DNA from: Toxorhynchites rutilus septentrionalis
Taxonomy: Eukaryota > Arthropoda > Insecta > Diptera > Culicidae
Direction of reading: 5' to 3'
DNA length: 64,000 nucleotides
Assembly: GCF_029784135.1 (NCBI RefSeq)
Contig: NC_073744.1
Span: 11,781,429-11,845,428 of the forward strand
Below the pieces are notes generated by a model. That model searched no databases and was not told where the DNA came from. It was given only the letters and a program-made list of their open reading frames with translations. Below are positions 1 to 9,361 of this stretch, piece by piece. Each line of letters begins with the position of its first letter. The stretch's first letter is position 1. A program made the position numbers and the translations under genes.

Positions 1-1304
1 GAAACGAATGGCTTACTCTCAGATACACAATATGGATTCCGCAGGGGCAAGGGGACGAATGATTGTCTTGCGTTGCTTTCTTCAGAAATTCAAATGGCTT
101 ACGCCGAAAAATGGCTTCAGTATTCTTGGACATATAGAGGGCCTTTGATTCTGTTTCAATAGAGGTTTTGTCAGACAAATTACACTCTCGGGGTCTGCCG
201 CCTCTGTTGAATAATATGTTATATAACTTGCTTTGTGAGAAACAGTTGAATTTTTCTCACGGGGATTCGACAGTAAATCGGGTCTCCTACATGGGCCTCC
301 CCCAGGGCTCATGTTTAAGCCCCCTTTTGTACAACTTCTATGTAAGCGACATCGACAATTGTCTTACACAAAATTGCAGCCTAAGACAACTTGCAGATGA
401 CGGAGTGGTGTCTGTCGTAGGATCAAACGAATCCGACCAGCAAGGACCCTTACAAGATACTTTGAACAATTTTTCAACCTGGGCCATTGGGCTAGGGATC
501 GAATTCTCCACGGAGAAAACAGAGATGGTGGTTTTTTCTAGGAAGCATAGACCAGCAAAACCAAAGCTTCAACTTTTGGGTAAACCGATCACTCATGCTA
601 TGTCATTCAAGTATCTTGGGGTCTGGTTCGACTCCAAATGTACTTGGGGGGCCCATATTAGGTATCTGAGTAAAAAATGCCAACAAAGAATAAACTTTCT
701 CCGTACAATTACCGGCATATGGTGGGGAGCCCATCCCGAATATCTTATAATGTTGTATCGAACAACTATTCTCTCAGTGATGGAGTATGGCAGTTTCTGT
801 TTTCAATCAGCTGCCAAAACACATCTCATTAAACTCGAGCGAATTCAGTATCTTTGTCTCCGTATTGCGTTGAGATGTATGCCCTCAACGCATACCAAGA
901 GTCTCGAGGTTTTGGCAGGCGTACTCCCACTAAAAGATCGCTTCAATTTATTATCTCTTCGGTTCCTCATCCGGTGTAAGGTTATGAACCCATTGGTGAT
1001 CGGAAATTTTGAGCAGCTTATCGAGCTAAATTTTCATTTTGGATTCATGAGCTCATATCATGAATTCATCTCCATGCAGGTTGATCCTTCTTCGTATACT
1101 CCCAACCGTGTTTGTTTTCCTGACTACATCAATTCCTCTGTACATTTTGATCTGTTCATGAAGGAGAAAATCCATGGAATTCCAGATTATCATCGATTGG
1201 GGAATGCAAAGTATGGGCGTGTCAATTGTGATAATATGTACTTTACTGATGGGTCCTCTATGAATGAGTCCACAGGATTTGGAGTGTTCAACGAATTTTT
1301 TTAG
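1..1304 (+). pseudogene. LINE reverse transcriptase fragment
   Basis: Reading begins inside the RT fingers (a QYGFRRGKGTNDC-like stretch near 35-85), in a different frame from the rest, so there is a frameshift near 110. The first catalytic aspartate motif reads FLDI-stop-RAFDSV near 123-155. The longest open stretch (168-1304, no natural start) then carries GLPQGSCLSPLLYNFYVSD (RT domain with the PQG turn) and QLADDGVVSV, where LADD is the catalytic xADD box. The thumb region continues with the KYLGVWFD motif and ERIQYLCLRIALR. It ends in YFTDGSS, the first RNase H aspartate, just before the frameshift. Known of the family: RT copies the element RNA at the nicked target. This copy cannot make the enzyme. 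Confidence 0.85.
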
Positions 1305-2078
1305 CACCTCACACAGTCTTCAGAATCCTTGCTCAGTGTATATTGCTGAATTGGCAGCAATACACTGGGCGCTGGACAGCGTCGCCTCACGACCTGTTAC
1401 ATTGTAACGGATAGTCTTAGCTCTGTCGAAGCTATCCGTTCAGTGAGGCCGGAAAAGCACTCGCCGTACTTCCTTGAGAGAATACGAGAAAATTTGAGTG
1501 CTTTATCCAGACGCTGTTATGTCATTACCTTTGTCTGGGTCCCTTCACATTGCTCAATTCCGGGTAACGAGAGGGCTGACTCAGTGGCAAAGGTAGGTGC
1601 AATTGAAGGCGATATTTATCAGCGTCAAATCGCTTTCAATGAATTTTATTCTTTAGTCCGTAAAAATACCATCGCTAACTGGCAACGTAAATGGAACGAA
1701 GATGAATTGGGCCGGTGGTTTCACTCGATTATCCCTAAGGTTAGCCTCAAACCATGGTTCAAAAGTCTGGACTTAAGTTGAGACTTTATTCGCACCTTCT
1801 CTCGACTCATGTCCAATCACTGTTCGTTAGACGCGCTACTCTTTCGTTTTAATCTTGCCGACAACAATCTTTGTGCTTGTGGCCAAGGTTACCACGGCAT
1901 CGAACACGTTGTTTGGTCGTGCGAGGAGTATCTTGTTGCCAGATCGAATTTAGAAAACTCTCTTCGGGCTAGAGGAAGGCAGCCCAATGTTCCGGTGAGA
2001 GATGTGTTGGCTCGGTTAGGCCTTGATTACATGTCCCAAATATATGTCTTCCTAAAAGCTATCGATCTTCGTGTGTGA
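1240..2078 (+). pseudogene. LINE RNase H domain and C-terminal Cys/His motif
   Basis: RNase H is spread over two frames. TDGSS (first Asp) is near 1247. AELAAIHWALD (catalytic Glu) is near 1348-1380, after the frameshift. A TDSLSSVEAI-like segment (second Asp) is near 1409-1440. WVPSHCSIPGNERADSVAK (final His and Asp) is near 1540-1590. After a stop at 1779-1781 the C-terminal end contains LCACGQGYHGIEHVVWSC, a Cys-x-Cys, His, Cys arrangement commonly seen at the C terminus of RNase H-type LINEs. The protein ends at 2078. RNase H is thought to remove the RNA strand after first-strand synthesis. Neighbours and frame show this is one protein with the upstream RT, broken by at least two indels and two stops. 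Confidence 0.82.
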
Positions 2079-2654
2079 TTGTCCTTATATCCTTATATTC
2101 TCCTTTTCCTTTTCCTTCGCGAGAAATCAAATCCCTTCTTACTAACAATAGAATAAGGTGAAATGTAAATACATGTTAGATATAAGATAGGCTTAAGAAT
2201 TGAGTATCATGAATGTGAGTGCGAATGTGAGTGTGAACATTGTCAACATATCCTTATATCCCATCCTTTTCCTGAAACAAAATGTCACCCTTCTAAACTC
2301 GAGCAAGCCGCGAGTAATCGGTTCTCTACTTCATTAACATTAGAATTAATAAAAAATGTTTATATATACTTGTAACTATACAGATAGGAGTTTGGCTCCT
2401 TTAAACTTATGTAACTGAGCCTGTGAAAATAAACGATTTAATAATCGTCTTTGTGAGACACTTGTGAGGGAATTCCAACAATAAGATCATAGGGGATCAA
2501 ACATTAGTTTGTTCTTCTTTATCAAAATGCAACTATATTCGAATTATTACCCATCGCTCGCTGCAACCTTTCTAATCTTTCTGGAAGAGCTCGAGTTTAC
2601 GATCATGGAAATCACGAATCAATTTTCTGATGTCTTGGCATAAAGTGAACTGCT

Positions 2655-3070
2655 GATCGCGGGGCAAAGGTGCGCACGGGGCAAAAGTGCGCATTGGCCT
2701 TTTTGAAGCAAACGAGCATAAAAATTCGACAACAGTGTATTCGTTTGATACACTATTACACCAGCAGCTCACACATATAAACAAGATACATTTCATGAAA
2801 GTGGCAAAAAGTTATGAGGTGAAGAGAGCTTTACGATGTTTTGATCTATTTTTTTTTTCAGTTTTGGAGATGACGATTTACTTACCTAAAATAACTGAAA
2901 AGTTCGAAACTACATTGTCAAGGAAACCTTCATTCTATAGTAGATAATAGTACGTATTCGTTTTTGTGAAAATGTTCAAGAGCTTTTTTTTAAAAATTCG
3001 ATTAGTTTAAAAGTTGCTTGTGGGGCAAAGGTGCACAGTGGCTGTGGGGTAAAAGTTCGCACTAGAGTTT
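2655..3070. repeat. Direct repeats GGGGCAAAGGTGCGCA-like
   Basis: The phrase GGGGCAAA(A/G)GTGCGCA occurs twice in tandem near 2660-2695 and in decayed form near 3020-3062. It lies just upstream of the pogo transposase remnant, so it may belong to that element's 5' region. I see no inverted partner. Confidence 0.4.
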
Positions 3071-3170
3071 TGCTCTGAAAAATTTATAAAATATTTTCAA
3101 CAAATTTTTTAACGGGACCCACAAGAAAAAAAAACTGATTTGAAGCAAAGCACCCTAGAAATGCTCAAAT

Positions 3171-3680
3171 GGCCCGACATAGGCTTCGGGAGGGAGTCTC
3201 GAAGCGTCGGATTGCGGCAGACCTCGGTATTTCTGAATCGACTCTGAGGAAGCTGGTCATTTCAGTATGTGATTTATGATTTGAATCTTCTTTTATTGAA
3301 AATTATACTTCTGCTGGGATGTGTCAGCGAGCACCTAGGGCGGCTCAGATAGGTATTTGCGAGTGAGCAGTCTGAGGATCCGGCGGACCACTGCAGGGCA
3401 CTGGACAAAGCTTTCTATGGTATGACTCTCAAAGATTTACGGCGTCTGGCGTTTGATTTTACGGAAGCCTACAACCTCCAGCACGAATTCAACCAAGTTG
3501 CAAAACTGACAGGAAGAGATTTTGAATATTGCTTCATGAGGAACCATCGTCTGTCTCTTCGAACCCCACAACAGCACAACGAAGCATCAGCGCTCCAAGG
3601 CAAAGCGTCGGAATACTCAGAACCGAAATCCAAGATGAGAAATAAAAATAAACAATTACTTAAAAATAATTCAACATGAA
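3171..3680 (+). pseudogene. pogo-like transposase N-terminal remnant (HTH and CENP-B-like DNA-binding region)
   Basis: Two coding blocks are visible. The first (about 3158-3265) reads MARHRLREGVSKRRIAADLGISESTLRKLV across its core, a helix-turn-helix of the Psq/CENP-B type. The second (about 3353-3679) opens with FASEQSEDPADHCRALDKAFYGMTLKDLRRLAFDF and continues with LTGRDFEYCFMRNHRLSLRTPQ. This matches the pattern seen before the DDE domain in pogo/Tigger and CENP-B-like proteins (xLTGxxWxxxFxxRHxxLSLRxP). No DDE catalytic domain follows; the frame ends at 3679 and AT-rich sequence takes over. The gap between the blocks is noncoding and could be an old intron. Confidence is high that it derives from such a transposase, and low that anything is made from it. 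Confidence 0.7.
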
Positions 3681-3889
3681 TTGCAAATGAAAAATGTTTT
3701 TATTTTCACCATGCATTCAATTCAATAACGGTTATGTTTTGTTTATGTTTATGTTTTCAAAACAAACTTCAAATAAATATTGTTTTTTTCAACAATGAGT
3801 TTCAAATAAATCAAGTGAAGGTAACTATGTATTTATAAACATGATTTATATAAATAAAAATGATTTGGTGTCCGTTCCTCACGATTTAA

Positions 3890-4075
3890 CTCAAGAACGG
3901 AGAAACGGATTTAAACAGTCAGTATCAGGACTGATGCGTCAGATGCGAAATTATATACCGCGAGTATATATTACGTACATAAAAATAATTTGCGTGGGAA
4001 CTTGAGTGTTCCAAATGATTTATATCAATATATCAATTATGGGTGGGACGAAGTTCGCCGCAGAAAATTAGAGTT
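3890..4075 (+). mobile_element. Degenerate fragment with Helitron-like 3' phrase
   Basis: The region ends near GGGTGGGACGAAGTTCGCCG (4039-4058). This resembles the GGGCGGGACGAAGTTTGCCG phrase that ends the elements at 45.8-48.3 kb, but the following CTAG terminus is missing. It also has AACTCAAGAACGGAGAAACGG, a phrase that reminds me of Helitron interiors. No exact boundary is visible. Confidence 0.35.
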
Positions 4076-4174
4076 TTGTTTTTGTTATTGACGGATTTCA
4101 CGCCAACTCGACCAGATGTTGGCACGACCCTCTCAAAATAGAATGACTCTCTGGGCGTGAAGACCTTACCTAAC

Positions 4175-4532
4175 TAAAGGTGGCCGTACACTGTTTGCCC
4201 GGAGGTCAAATATTTGATATTTTTTGACAGATAAAGTTTGATTTGATATTTGTACAAACACTATTTTGTTCGCCACTCTTCAATTTTCAACAGTAGTAAA
4301 CAATATCAAACACCGAACATGGAAAAAAATCAACTGAAATATTCAAGGTAACCTAACAATGTACCGACAGGTTCGAAGAACAGACTGAAAAAATATTTTA
4401 GGCATCCAATAATTGAATATTTGCTTGTCGTGTTTTGTGTACAATATATTTGATCAGTACACGTTGACCAAATTTTATCTGTCAAAAAGAGTCAAATATT
4501 TGGCTTCGGTCAAACAGTGTATGAGCACTCTA
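4175..4532. mobile_element. MITE with ~55-bp imperfect terminal inverted repeats
   Basis: The left end reads GGTGGCCGTACACTGTTTG followed by CAAATATTTGATATTTTTTG and GACAGATAAA. The right end, reversed, reads GAGTGCTCATACACTGTTTG followed by a matching CAAATATTTGACTCTTTTTG and GACAGATAAA. The inverted match extends over roughly 55 bases. There is no coding capacity. A TA is present next to both ends (TAAAGG on the left, CTCTAAG on the right), so a TA duplication is possible but not certain. This is a non-autonomous DNA element of unknown superfamily. Confidence 0.65.
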
Positions 4533-5024
4533 AGCAACTTGGCATACCTAGTTTTCCGAAAATTTATCTAGACTAACATATGGAAAGGGCCTGATATTTT
4601 TGACCATTTTTTATACTTTTTTTTACTCGAAAATGGTAAGTCCTACAAAAAAGTGGTCTATGAAAGAATTTTAGGAAAATAATTGAATGTTTAGAAACAA
4701 ATATTGAAAAAAATTTTTTTTTTAAATCCTACACTGAAAAAAATTGTAAGGAGTTGTATCTAGGACACGATCGCATGTTTTCGACGTCGAACTACGAAAT
4801 TATATTATGCAATCCACTTGTTCACCACTTCGAATATTATTAGATGTTCTTCGTTACAAATAAATTTGATGAACGTCCTTTTACGTTTGATATGATGCCT
4901 AGAACTACCAAAATATACGGACGGAAAAATTGTCAAACGATTATTGTATTTTACATTTCCCTCTAAAATTATTGCACATCTCATGTTTACGTAGTTCTCG
5001 AACCGCGAAAGTTCATTCACCTCT
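4533..5024. other. AT-rich interval, nothing recognised
   Basis: Homopolymer-rich DNA with no convincing coding frame, terminal repeats or RNA gene. Confidence 0.5.
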
Positions 5025-5036
5025 AGTATCTGAATG

Positions 5037-5218
5037 TCCCTTTTCCTAAGGAAAATGTGTCACCCTTCTAAACTCGAGTCGACCGCGAGTAATCGGTTTC
5101 CTATTTCATTAACCGTAGAATTAAGAAAACATGTTAATAGTAAAAGTATAGTTGAGAGTTTGGCTTCTTTAAACCTATGTAACTGAGCCTGTACAAATAA
5201 ACGAATTTAAAAAAAAAG
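5037..5218 (+). mobile_element. 5'-truncated LINE copy with perfect 12-bp target site duplication
   Basis: This 182-bp insertion matches the 3' end of the LINE at 1-2440 (shared CACCCTTCTAAACTCGAG, GTTTGGCT, and CTATGTAACTGAGCCTGT) and ends in a run of A. It is bracketed by AGTATCTGAATG at 5025-5036 and the identical AGTATCTGAATG at 5219-5230. Truncation at the 5' end, the A-tail and the target duplication show target-primed reverse transcription. It shows that the family was active in trans and that the 3' tail is enough to be copied. Confidence 0.92.
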
Positions 5219-5230
5219 AGTATCTGAATG

Positions 5231-6455
5231 ACGATTTTCCCAGGCTTCTCAGTTTAAAAGTACGTTTTAGGGAAACATATTGTCACCCGCGACGCCGGGG
5301 AAGCGCGCGAGTTCGTCGCAACCGGGGATTTTGCGCAGATAAGCCGTCAGCTTAAGCGCCACTTCCGCGAGGGAGACCGACCGCCGTGTGTTGTACCTTA
5401 ATTGCCCGGCAATGAGACACCCACTGAGGGCGGGTTTGTCCTTTCACTTCACAAACCCAGTTTATTACGCGACCTTTTCTGCGCTCTCTGGAGGACACGC
5501 GACACCGTTGGTCCGCGATCCGCGATACAACCACAAAACTGAGTACCTCGGCTGGTTCCAAGAACACCGCTTAGTCCGAGAATCTCATCACAGGACCAAA
5601 TTCAAATATCGTCAATCCCACTCACCTTGAAACTAGCTTCAGAGAACGAAACGGGGGTTGAAATACTGCTACAGCAACAGAAGAGGAGTCCCAACCCTGG
5701 ACTCGAGACCTATTCCTGAAAAAGATGTCGGTATTTCGGCTACACGCCAGCCAGTAAATACATCAATGTTCTTTCCTAAGCCTCTAAATTCCTCAAACAC
5801 ATTTCATTCACTCTATCGCAATGGGATTTGTAATCCGTAGCTTGACTATCTAGCCTACGTACGGGGCCAGAATCCAACGATGGATGTGGGGTCGAAAACA
5901 GCTCTTCCTCCTCAATTATAATTTAACGGATGCACAGGCGGAATTTGTTCTAATCAACTAGATGGATATCCTATCACACTTCCGGTTTCAAACTCGCGGA
6001 TCTAAACTAAACTACACCGCTTTCGCCTCTTCCACAGCCAAAGTCGGAATGGGCGAGTATCTGGTTTGATCCTAAGATCAGCCCGGCATTCTTTGGAACC
6101 GGAACTACGTAATTATTAACGATGTTAATAATTCCACAGTTTTACCCGAAGTTCTTTGTGGTTGTTCCCGTCTCGTTTTTCCCACATTCGCGGTTTTTAC
6201 GCTCCCGAATACAGTCCAAATCGAGTTCGCCGGGTTTGGAGTTTCAAGAACAAGAAACCCGCCGAAAGACTCTGCTTTTTTGGGGGAAATGTGTTAACAA
6301 AAAAAAAAAGGAAAGCATGAGTCTTCTAAATACGTATTGGTCAGTGAGTGTCTTCGCTAAACTCAGCCGCCAAGTCACATTAAGCCATTCATCCAAAACA
6401 AATACAGAAGGGAGAGGTTCAGTTTCACACATGCAAGATTGTGTTGGATCTGAAC
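5231..6455. other. Unassigned, moderately GC-rich interval
   Basis: Between 5270 and 6060 base composition is noticeably richer in G and C than the flanks. Short open frames of up to 80 codons occur on both strands, but none shows a recognisable domain. It could be a decayed LTR or LINE fragment or host DNA. Confidence 0.4.
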
Positions 6456-6459
6456 TTCA

Positions 6460-6980
6460 AAATAACGAAACGAGGGGCTTCCAAATGCTGAAATCGATAC
6501 CGTGCTACAATATTCCGGTCTGCACAACGACAAACGAGTACAAAAGTACTCAACACCATAAAGATACCCCCGACTTGCATGTATTTGCGAAGCGGATTCC
6601 CCCAGGCGCATTAATTTTGAAGTCCGTGTTAGGGAAACACAGCTCAGTGGGAACAAAAATACCCCCGACTTGCATGTATTTGCAAAGCGGATTCCCACAT
6701 GTACATTGATTTTGAAGTCTGTGTTGGGGAAAGCGTGAATCGGGCCAAGCAAAACCTGGCAGTGAGGGCATTTAGATAACGCTTGATATTTTATAGTTAT
6801 TCAATTGTTTATCTCTTGAAAAATAACATTTTATTAAGTGTGATACATGCGTAAAAATATTTCCTATCAATTGATGTAAACATCTTTCCGATCAATTAAG
6901 AAATGTTCGAGTTATAAGCATTCGAATTCTTTCTTTTTTTTTCCTCATTTTCTGTGTTCAGGTTTTCATTTCGCCCCCAT
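6460..6980 (+). mobile_element. Family X fragment with two ~110-bp repeat units
   Basis: Positions 6570-6730 hold two copies of the X-type repeat, with the landmarks CGACTTGCATGTATTTGC and TGAAGTC(C/T)GTGTTAGGGAAA. Positions 6785-6960 match 40612-40790 base for base over long stretches (TTATTCAATTGTTTATCTC, AAGAAATG, TCGAGTTATAAGC). It is cut on the right by the foldback element that starts at 6981. Confidence 0.6.
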
Positions 6981-8149
6981 TAGGGTAGCAGCGAAAACGG
7001 TCATGTCAAAATTCAAAAACCGACCATGTATATTTTGTTTATTGGCCCAAAAAAATGACCTGTGCAAAGTTTCAGCTCGATCGAACATCATTTAGGGGTG
7101 CCTCAAAGCGCTCAAAATTTTAATTTTTTGATTCTCGAAAATCTTCCAAGGGGGGAGTAAAGGAAATTTGGAAAATCGAAATTTATTTGCTATGTCAAAT
7201 GACTTCAAAATGCATGAAACGTCGAGATCTGATGTAATCTCGAAAAAAAAATTGTTGGCCGAAAATCGCCCTTTTGGGACTTAGCCTTAGAGGCAACGAA
7301 GGTATGGAGAAAAAAATAATTATTGAATTTAAAGAACCGACCACGTATATTTTGTTTATTGGCCCAAAAAAAATTATCTGTGCAAAATTTCAGCTCAATC
7401 GGACATGGTTTAGGGGTGCCTCAAAGCTCTCGAAGTTTTGAGTTTGTCCCAAAAGGTCGGTTTTCGGCCAAAAAATTTTTTTCGAGATCACACCAGATCT
7501 CGACGTTTCATGCGTTTTTAAGTCATTTGGCATCGAAAAAACATTCGATTTTCCAAACTTCCTTCTTTGAAAGATTGGAAGATTTGCAAACTTCCCTTGG
7601 AAGATTTTCGAGGATGAAAAAACTATGGATGGGTTATACCTATGATATAACCGCAAGGTTGACGTAGGACTAACGTTGGCTTAGTAATCAATTACATCTC
7701 TTCCAGTAGCAGTAATCCCACCTCGGATGATCCTCATTGGGTACGATATCGCCGCTGTTTAGAGTTATCTTTTGTGTGTATTGATTAAATTATTGATTAA
7801 AGAAGTGAATGAATGAAACTATTTACGAATTCAATTGCAAACAAATCCCAATGTAAGTCAATTTATGAATTATGGTAGTAGTTATCGCAGCAAATAGTTA
7901 TCAACTTTTTGCCTGATCATCAAACGGTATGCTTAGAAGTTCAGTGAGCTGGCGACATAAAGGGATATCTTCCAATGCAGTCTTGAATAATCGAGCCAAA
8001 GCGTTGCATTTGTATCCGCTTTTGTAGACCGTGTTAGCAAAACGAATTCCGGAGTGTAAAAATGCATTGAGGTATGTAAGTATTGCCGACTTGAATGTAT
8101 CTGCAACGCCAATTTCCCCAACTTCTGGTTTCGGAATTTATATTCCGGT

Positions 8150-8480
8150 TTGCAAAAATGCAAGCGAGTACAAAAGCACCCGAAGTTTGCATCTATTTTG
8201 CAATGTCAATTTCCCAGGCTTCATGTTTTTGAAATCTGTGTTAGGGAAACATTCCAATTTGCAAAAACGCAAACGAGTACAAAAGTTCCTGCTGCTTGCA
8301 TCTAATTTGCTATGCCGATTTCCACAGGCTCCATGGTTTTTAAAGTCTGTGTTAGGGAAACATTCCGATTTCCAGAAACGCAAGCGAGTACAAAAATACC
8401 CGCAGCTTGTATTTATTTTGCAATGCCGATTTCCTCAGGCTCCATGGTTTTGAAGTCTGTGTTAGGGAAACATCAATCCA
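8150..8480 (-). repeat. Tandem ~110-bp repeat inside X copy 1
   Basis: TCTGTGTTAGGGAAACAT recurs at 8235, 8346 and 8456, giving periods of 111 and 110 bp. Each unit also holds CAAGCGAGTACAAAAG and GCATCTATTTTGC-like phrases. Read on the minus strand, the latter part can form a stem-loop: CGGGTAC-TTTT-GTACTCG flanked by GCAAG and CTTGC. Because the period is near a multiple of three, one strand gives a 140-codon open frame with a repeated peptide. I treat that frame as a by-product. Confidence 0.75.
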
Positions 8481-8516
8481 TTTCAGGGATCGTACCTCAA
8501 TCGTTGCACAATCATA

Positions 8517-8551
8517 ACTGAGTGGATTTCCTAGCGGCACTCGTTTATATA
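8517..8551 (-). promoter_or_regulatory. Candidate Pol II core promoter (TATA plus initiator) in X copy 1
   Basis: On the minus strand a CCAATCGG phrase leads into TATATAAA, and TCAGT (the arthropod initiator consensus) follows, with its A exactly 32 bp after the first T of the TATA box. The same arrangement and spacing recur in X copies 3 and 6. Transcription would run into the ~110-bp repeats. Confidence 0.55.
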
Positions 8552-8960
8552 CCGATTGGTGTGATTTCAATAGCCTGTTCTGAAACCAATTTTAGGGCTA
8601 TTGAAAAACGTTTTTGGATCAAAATGTAACAAGCATATAACGCGTAGACATTCTAACTATCGAATGAAGTGTTTATCATAACATTTCGTCAAGTTGTTTA
8701 GGAGCTATTAACCCTCGAAATCTCGTTCTCCAGCGTAACGCTTTCGTTTTCGAAACTTTGGACTTACACCCCAGTATAGAAATGAGAGACGTAGTCCTAC
8801 GTCAAAATCAAAACTTTGAGTGCTTTGAAGAACCCCTAAATCATGTCCGATTGAGCTGAAACTTTGCACAGGTCATTTTTTGGGCCAATAAACAAATTGT
8901 ACATGGTCGGTTTGTGAAATTTGATGATGAAAAATTTTCCATACACCTATTGCCACCCTA

Positions 8961-9095
8961 GCTCCCATATACTCCGATTATACGTAGTCCCACATCAAAT
9001 ACACGCCTTGAAGTGAATACTCGTGACCACAGTGCTAGTCGGACGAAATATCTTCGACGAAAAATCTCCCGGCCAGAACGGGAATCTTTACTGCT
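8961..9095 (-). mobile_element. tRNA-derived SINE fragment, reversed
   Basis: The reverse complement contains GATTCCCGTTCTGGCCGGGA, then TTTTTCGTCGAAGATATTTC, CACTGTGGTCACG and CAAGGCGTGT. These line up with the SINE at 28008-28279 just after its B box. Both ends are missing. Confidence 0.6.
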
Positions 9096-9353
9096 CAAGC
9101 TAACAGATTTCAAAACCAATGAGCCTGAGGAAATCGACATAGCAAAATAGATGCGAGGTGCGGGTACTTTTTTACCCGCATTAATTTTTGGATGTGTGCG
9201 GACTTCAGAAGTGGGATGATCACAACGCTTTGGCTTGGTTATTCAAGATAGCATTGGAACATATCTCTTCATGTTTTCAACTCACTGAACTTCTACGTAT
9301 ACCGTTTGGCAAAGTGTAGATCAAGCAAATTTGCGGTCCGAGAAGTACGTACA
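9096..9353 (-). mobile_element. Family X fragment with one repeat unit
   Basis: It carries TGAGCCTGAGGAAATCG, a hairpin-like GCGGGTACTTTTTTACCCGC, the phrase GGTTATTCAAGATAGCAT and ACTCACTGAACTTCTACG. All are found in order in X copy 6 (31065-31390). It stops at the target duplication of the next element. Confidence 0.6.
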
Positions 9354-9361
9354 CTTGGCAG

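Larger units (their letters stand above)
1..2440 (+). mobile_element. RNase H-bearing non-LTR retrotransposon, 3' portion
   Basis: The element enters from the left window edge, so its ORF1, endonuclease and early reverse transcriptase lie outside. What remains is RT palm, thumb and connection, then RNase H, a C-terminal Cys/His motif and about 360 bp of 3' untranslated tail. RT plus downstream RNase H places it in the I/LOA-like group of LINEs. I cannot fix the clade from this fragment. It is dead: an in-frame stop falls inside the first RT aspartate motif, a frameshift lies at a T-tract near 1296, and another stop at 1779. The 3' end is placed at the final AATAAACGATTTAATAA because two other copies in this window (5037-5218 and about 61342-61419) share the last ~150 bases, including the phrase TATGTAACTGAGCCTGT. 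Confidence 0.85.
7617..8806 (+). mobile_element. Family X element, copy 1
   Basis: It begins with CTATGGATGGGTTATACC, followed by the inverted partner TATAACC, giving a short hairpin, then GTTGACGTAGGACTAACG. It ends with the inverted motif GACGTAGTCCTACGTC followed by AAAA. The interior carries a ~110-bp tandem repeat (8150-8480) and a TATA/initiator pair on the minus strand (8517-8551). The insertion split the right arm of the foldback element at an A-tract, so AAAA is present at both junctions. I do not recognise the superfamily. Confidence 0.75.
6981..8960. mobile_element. Foldback element (long inverted arms) interrupted by an X insertion
   Basis: The ends are TAGGGTAGCA at 6981 and the reverse of TAGGGTGGCA at 8960. 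Inside, about 300 bp of left arm (6981-7285) pairs with a right arm found in two pieces, 7430-7616 and 8807-8960. Shared landmarks include ACCGACCATGTA, TTTGTTTATTGGCCCAAAAA, TGTGCAAAGTTTCAGCTC, GATCTCGACG or its reverse, and TTGGAAGATTTTCGAG. The interruption at 7617-8806 is exactly an X element. A partial third copy of the terminal block lies at 7335-7440 near the loop. Nothing is encoded. Long palindromic arms without a transposase gene are typical of foldback-type non-autonomous DNA elements. Confidence 0.75.

Noticed and set aside
8031..8453. 140-codon frame with repeated peptide
   Set aside because: It arises from 110/111-bp repeats whose length is near a multiple of three. Other units in copies 5 and 6 are shifted or stopped, and the candidate promoter reads the opposite strand.
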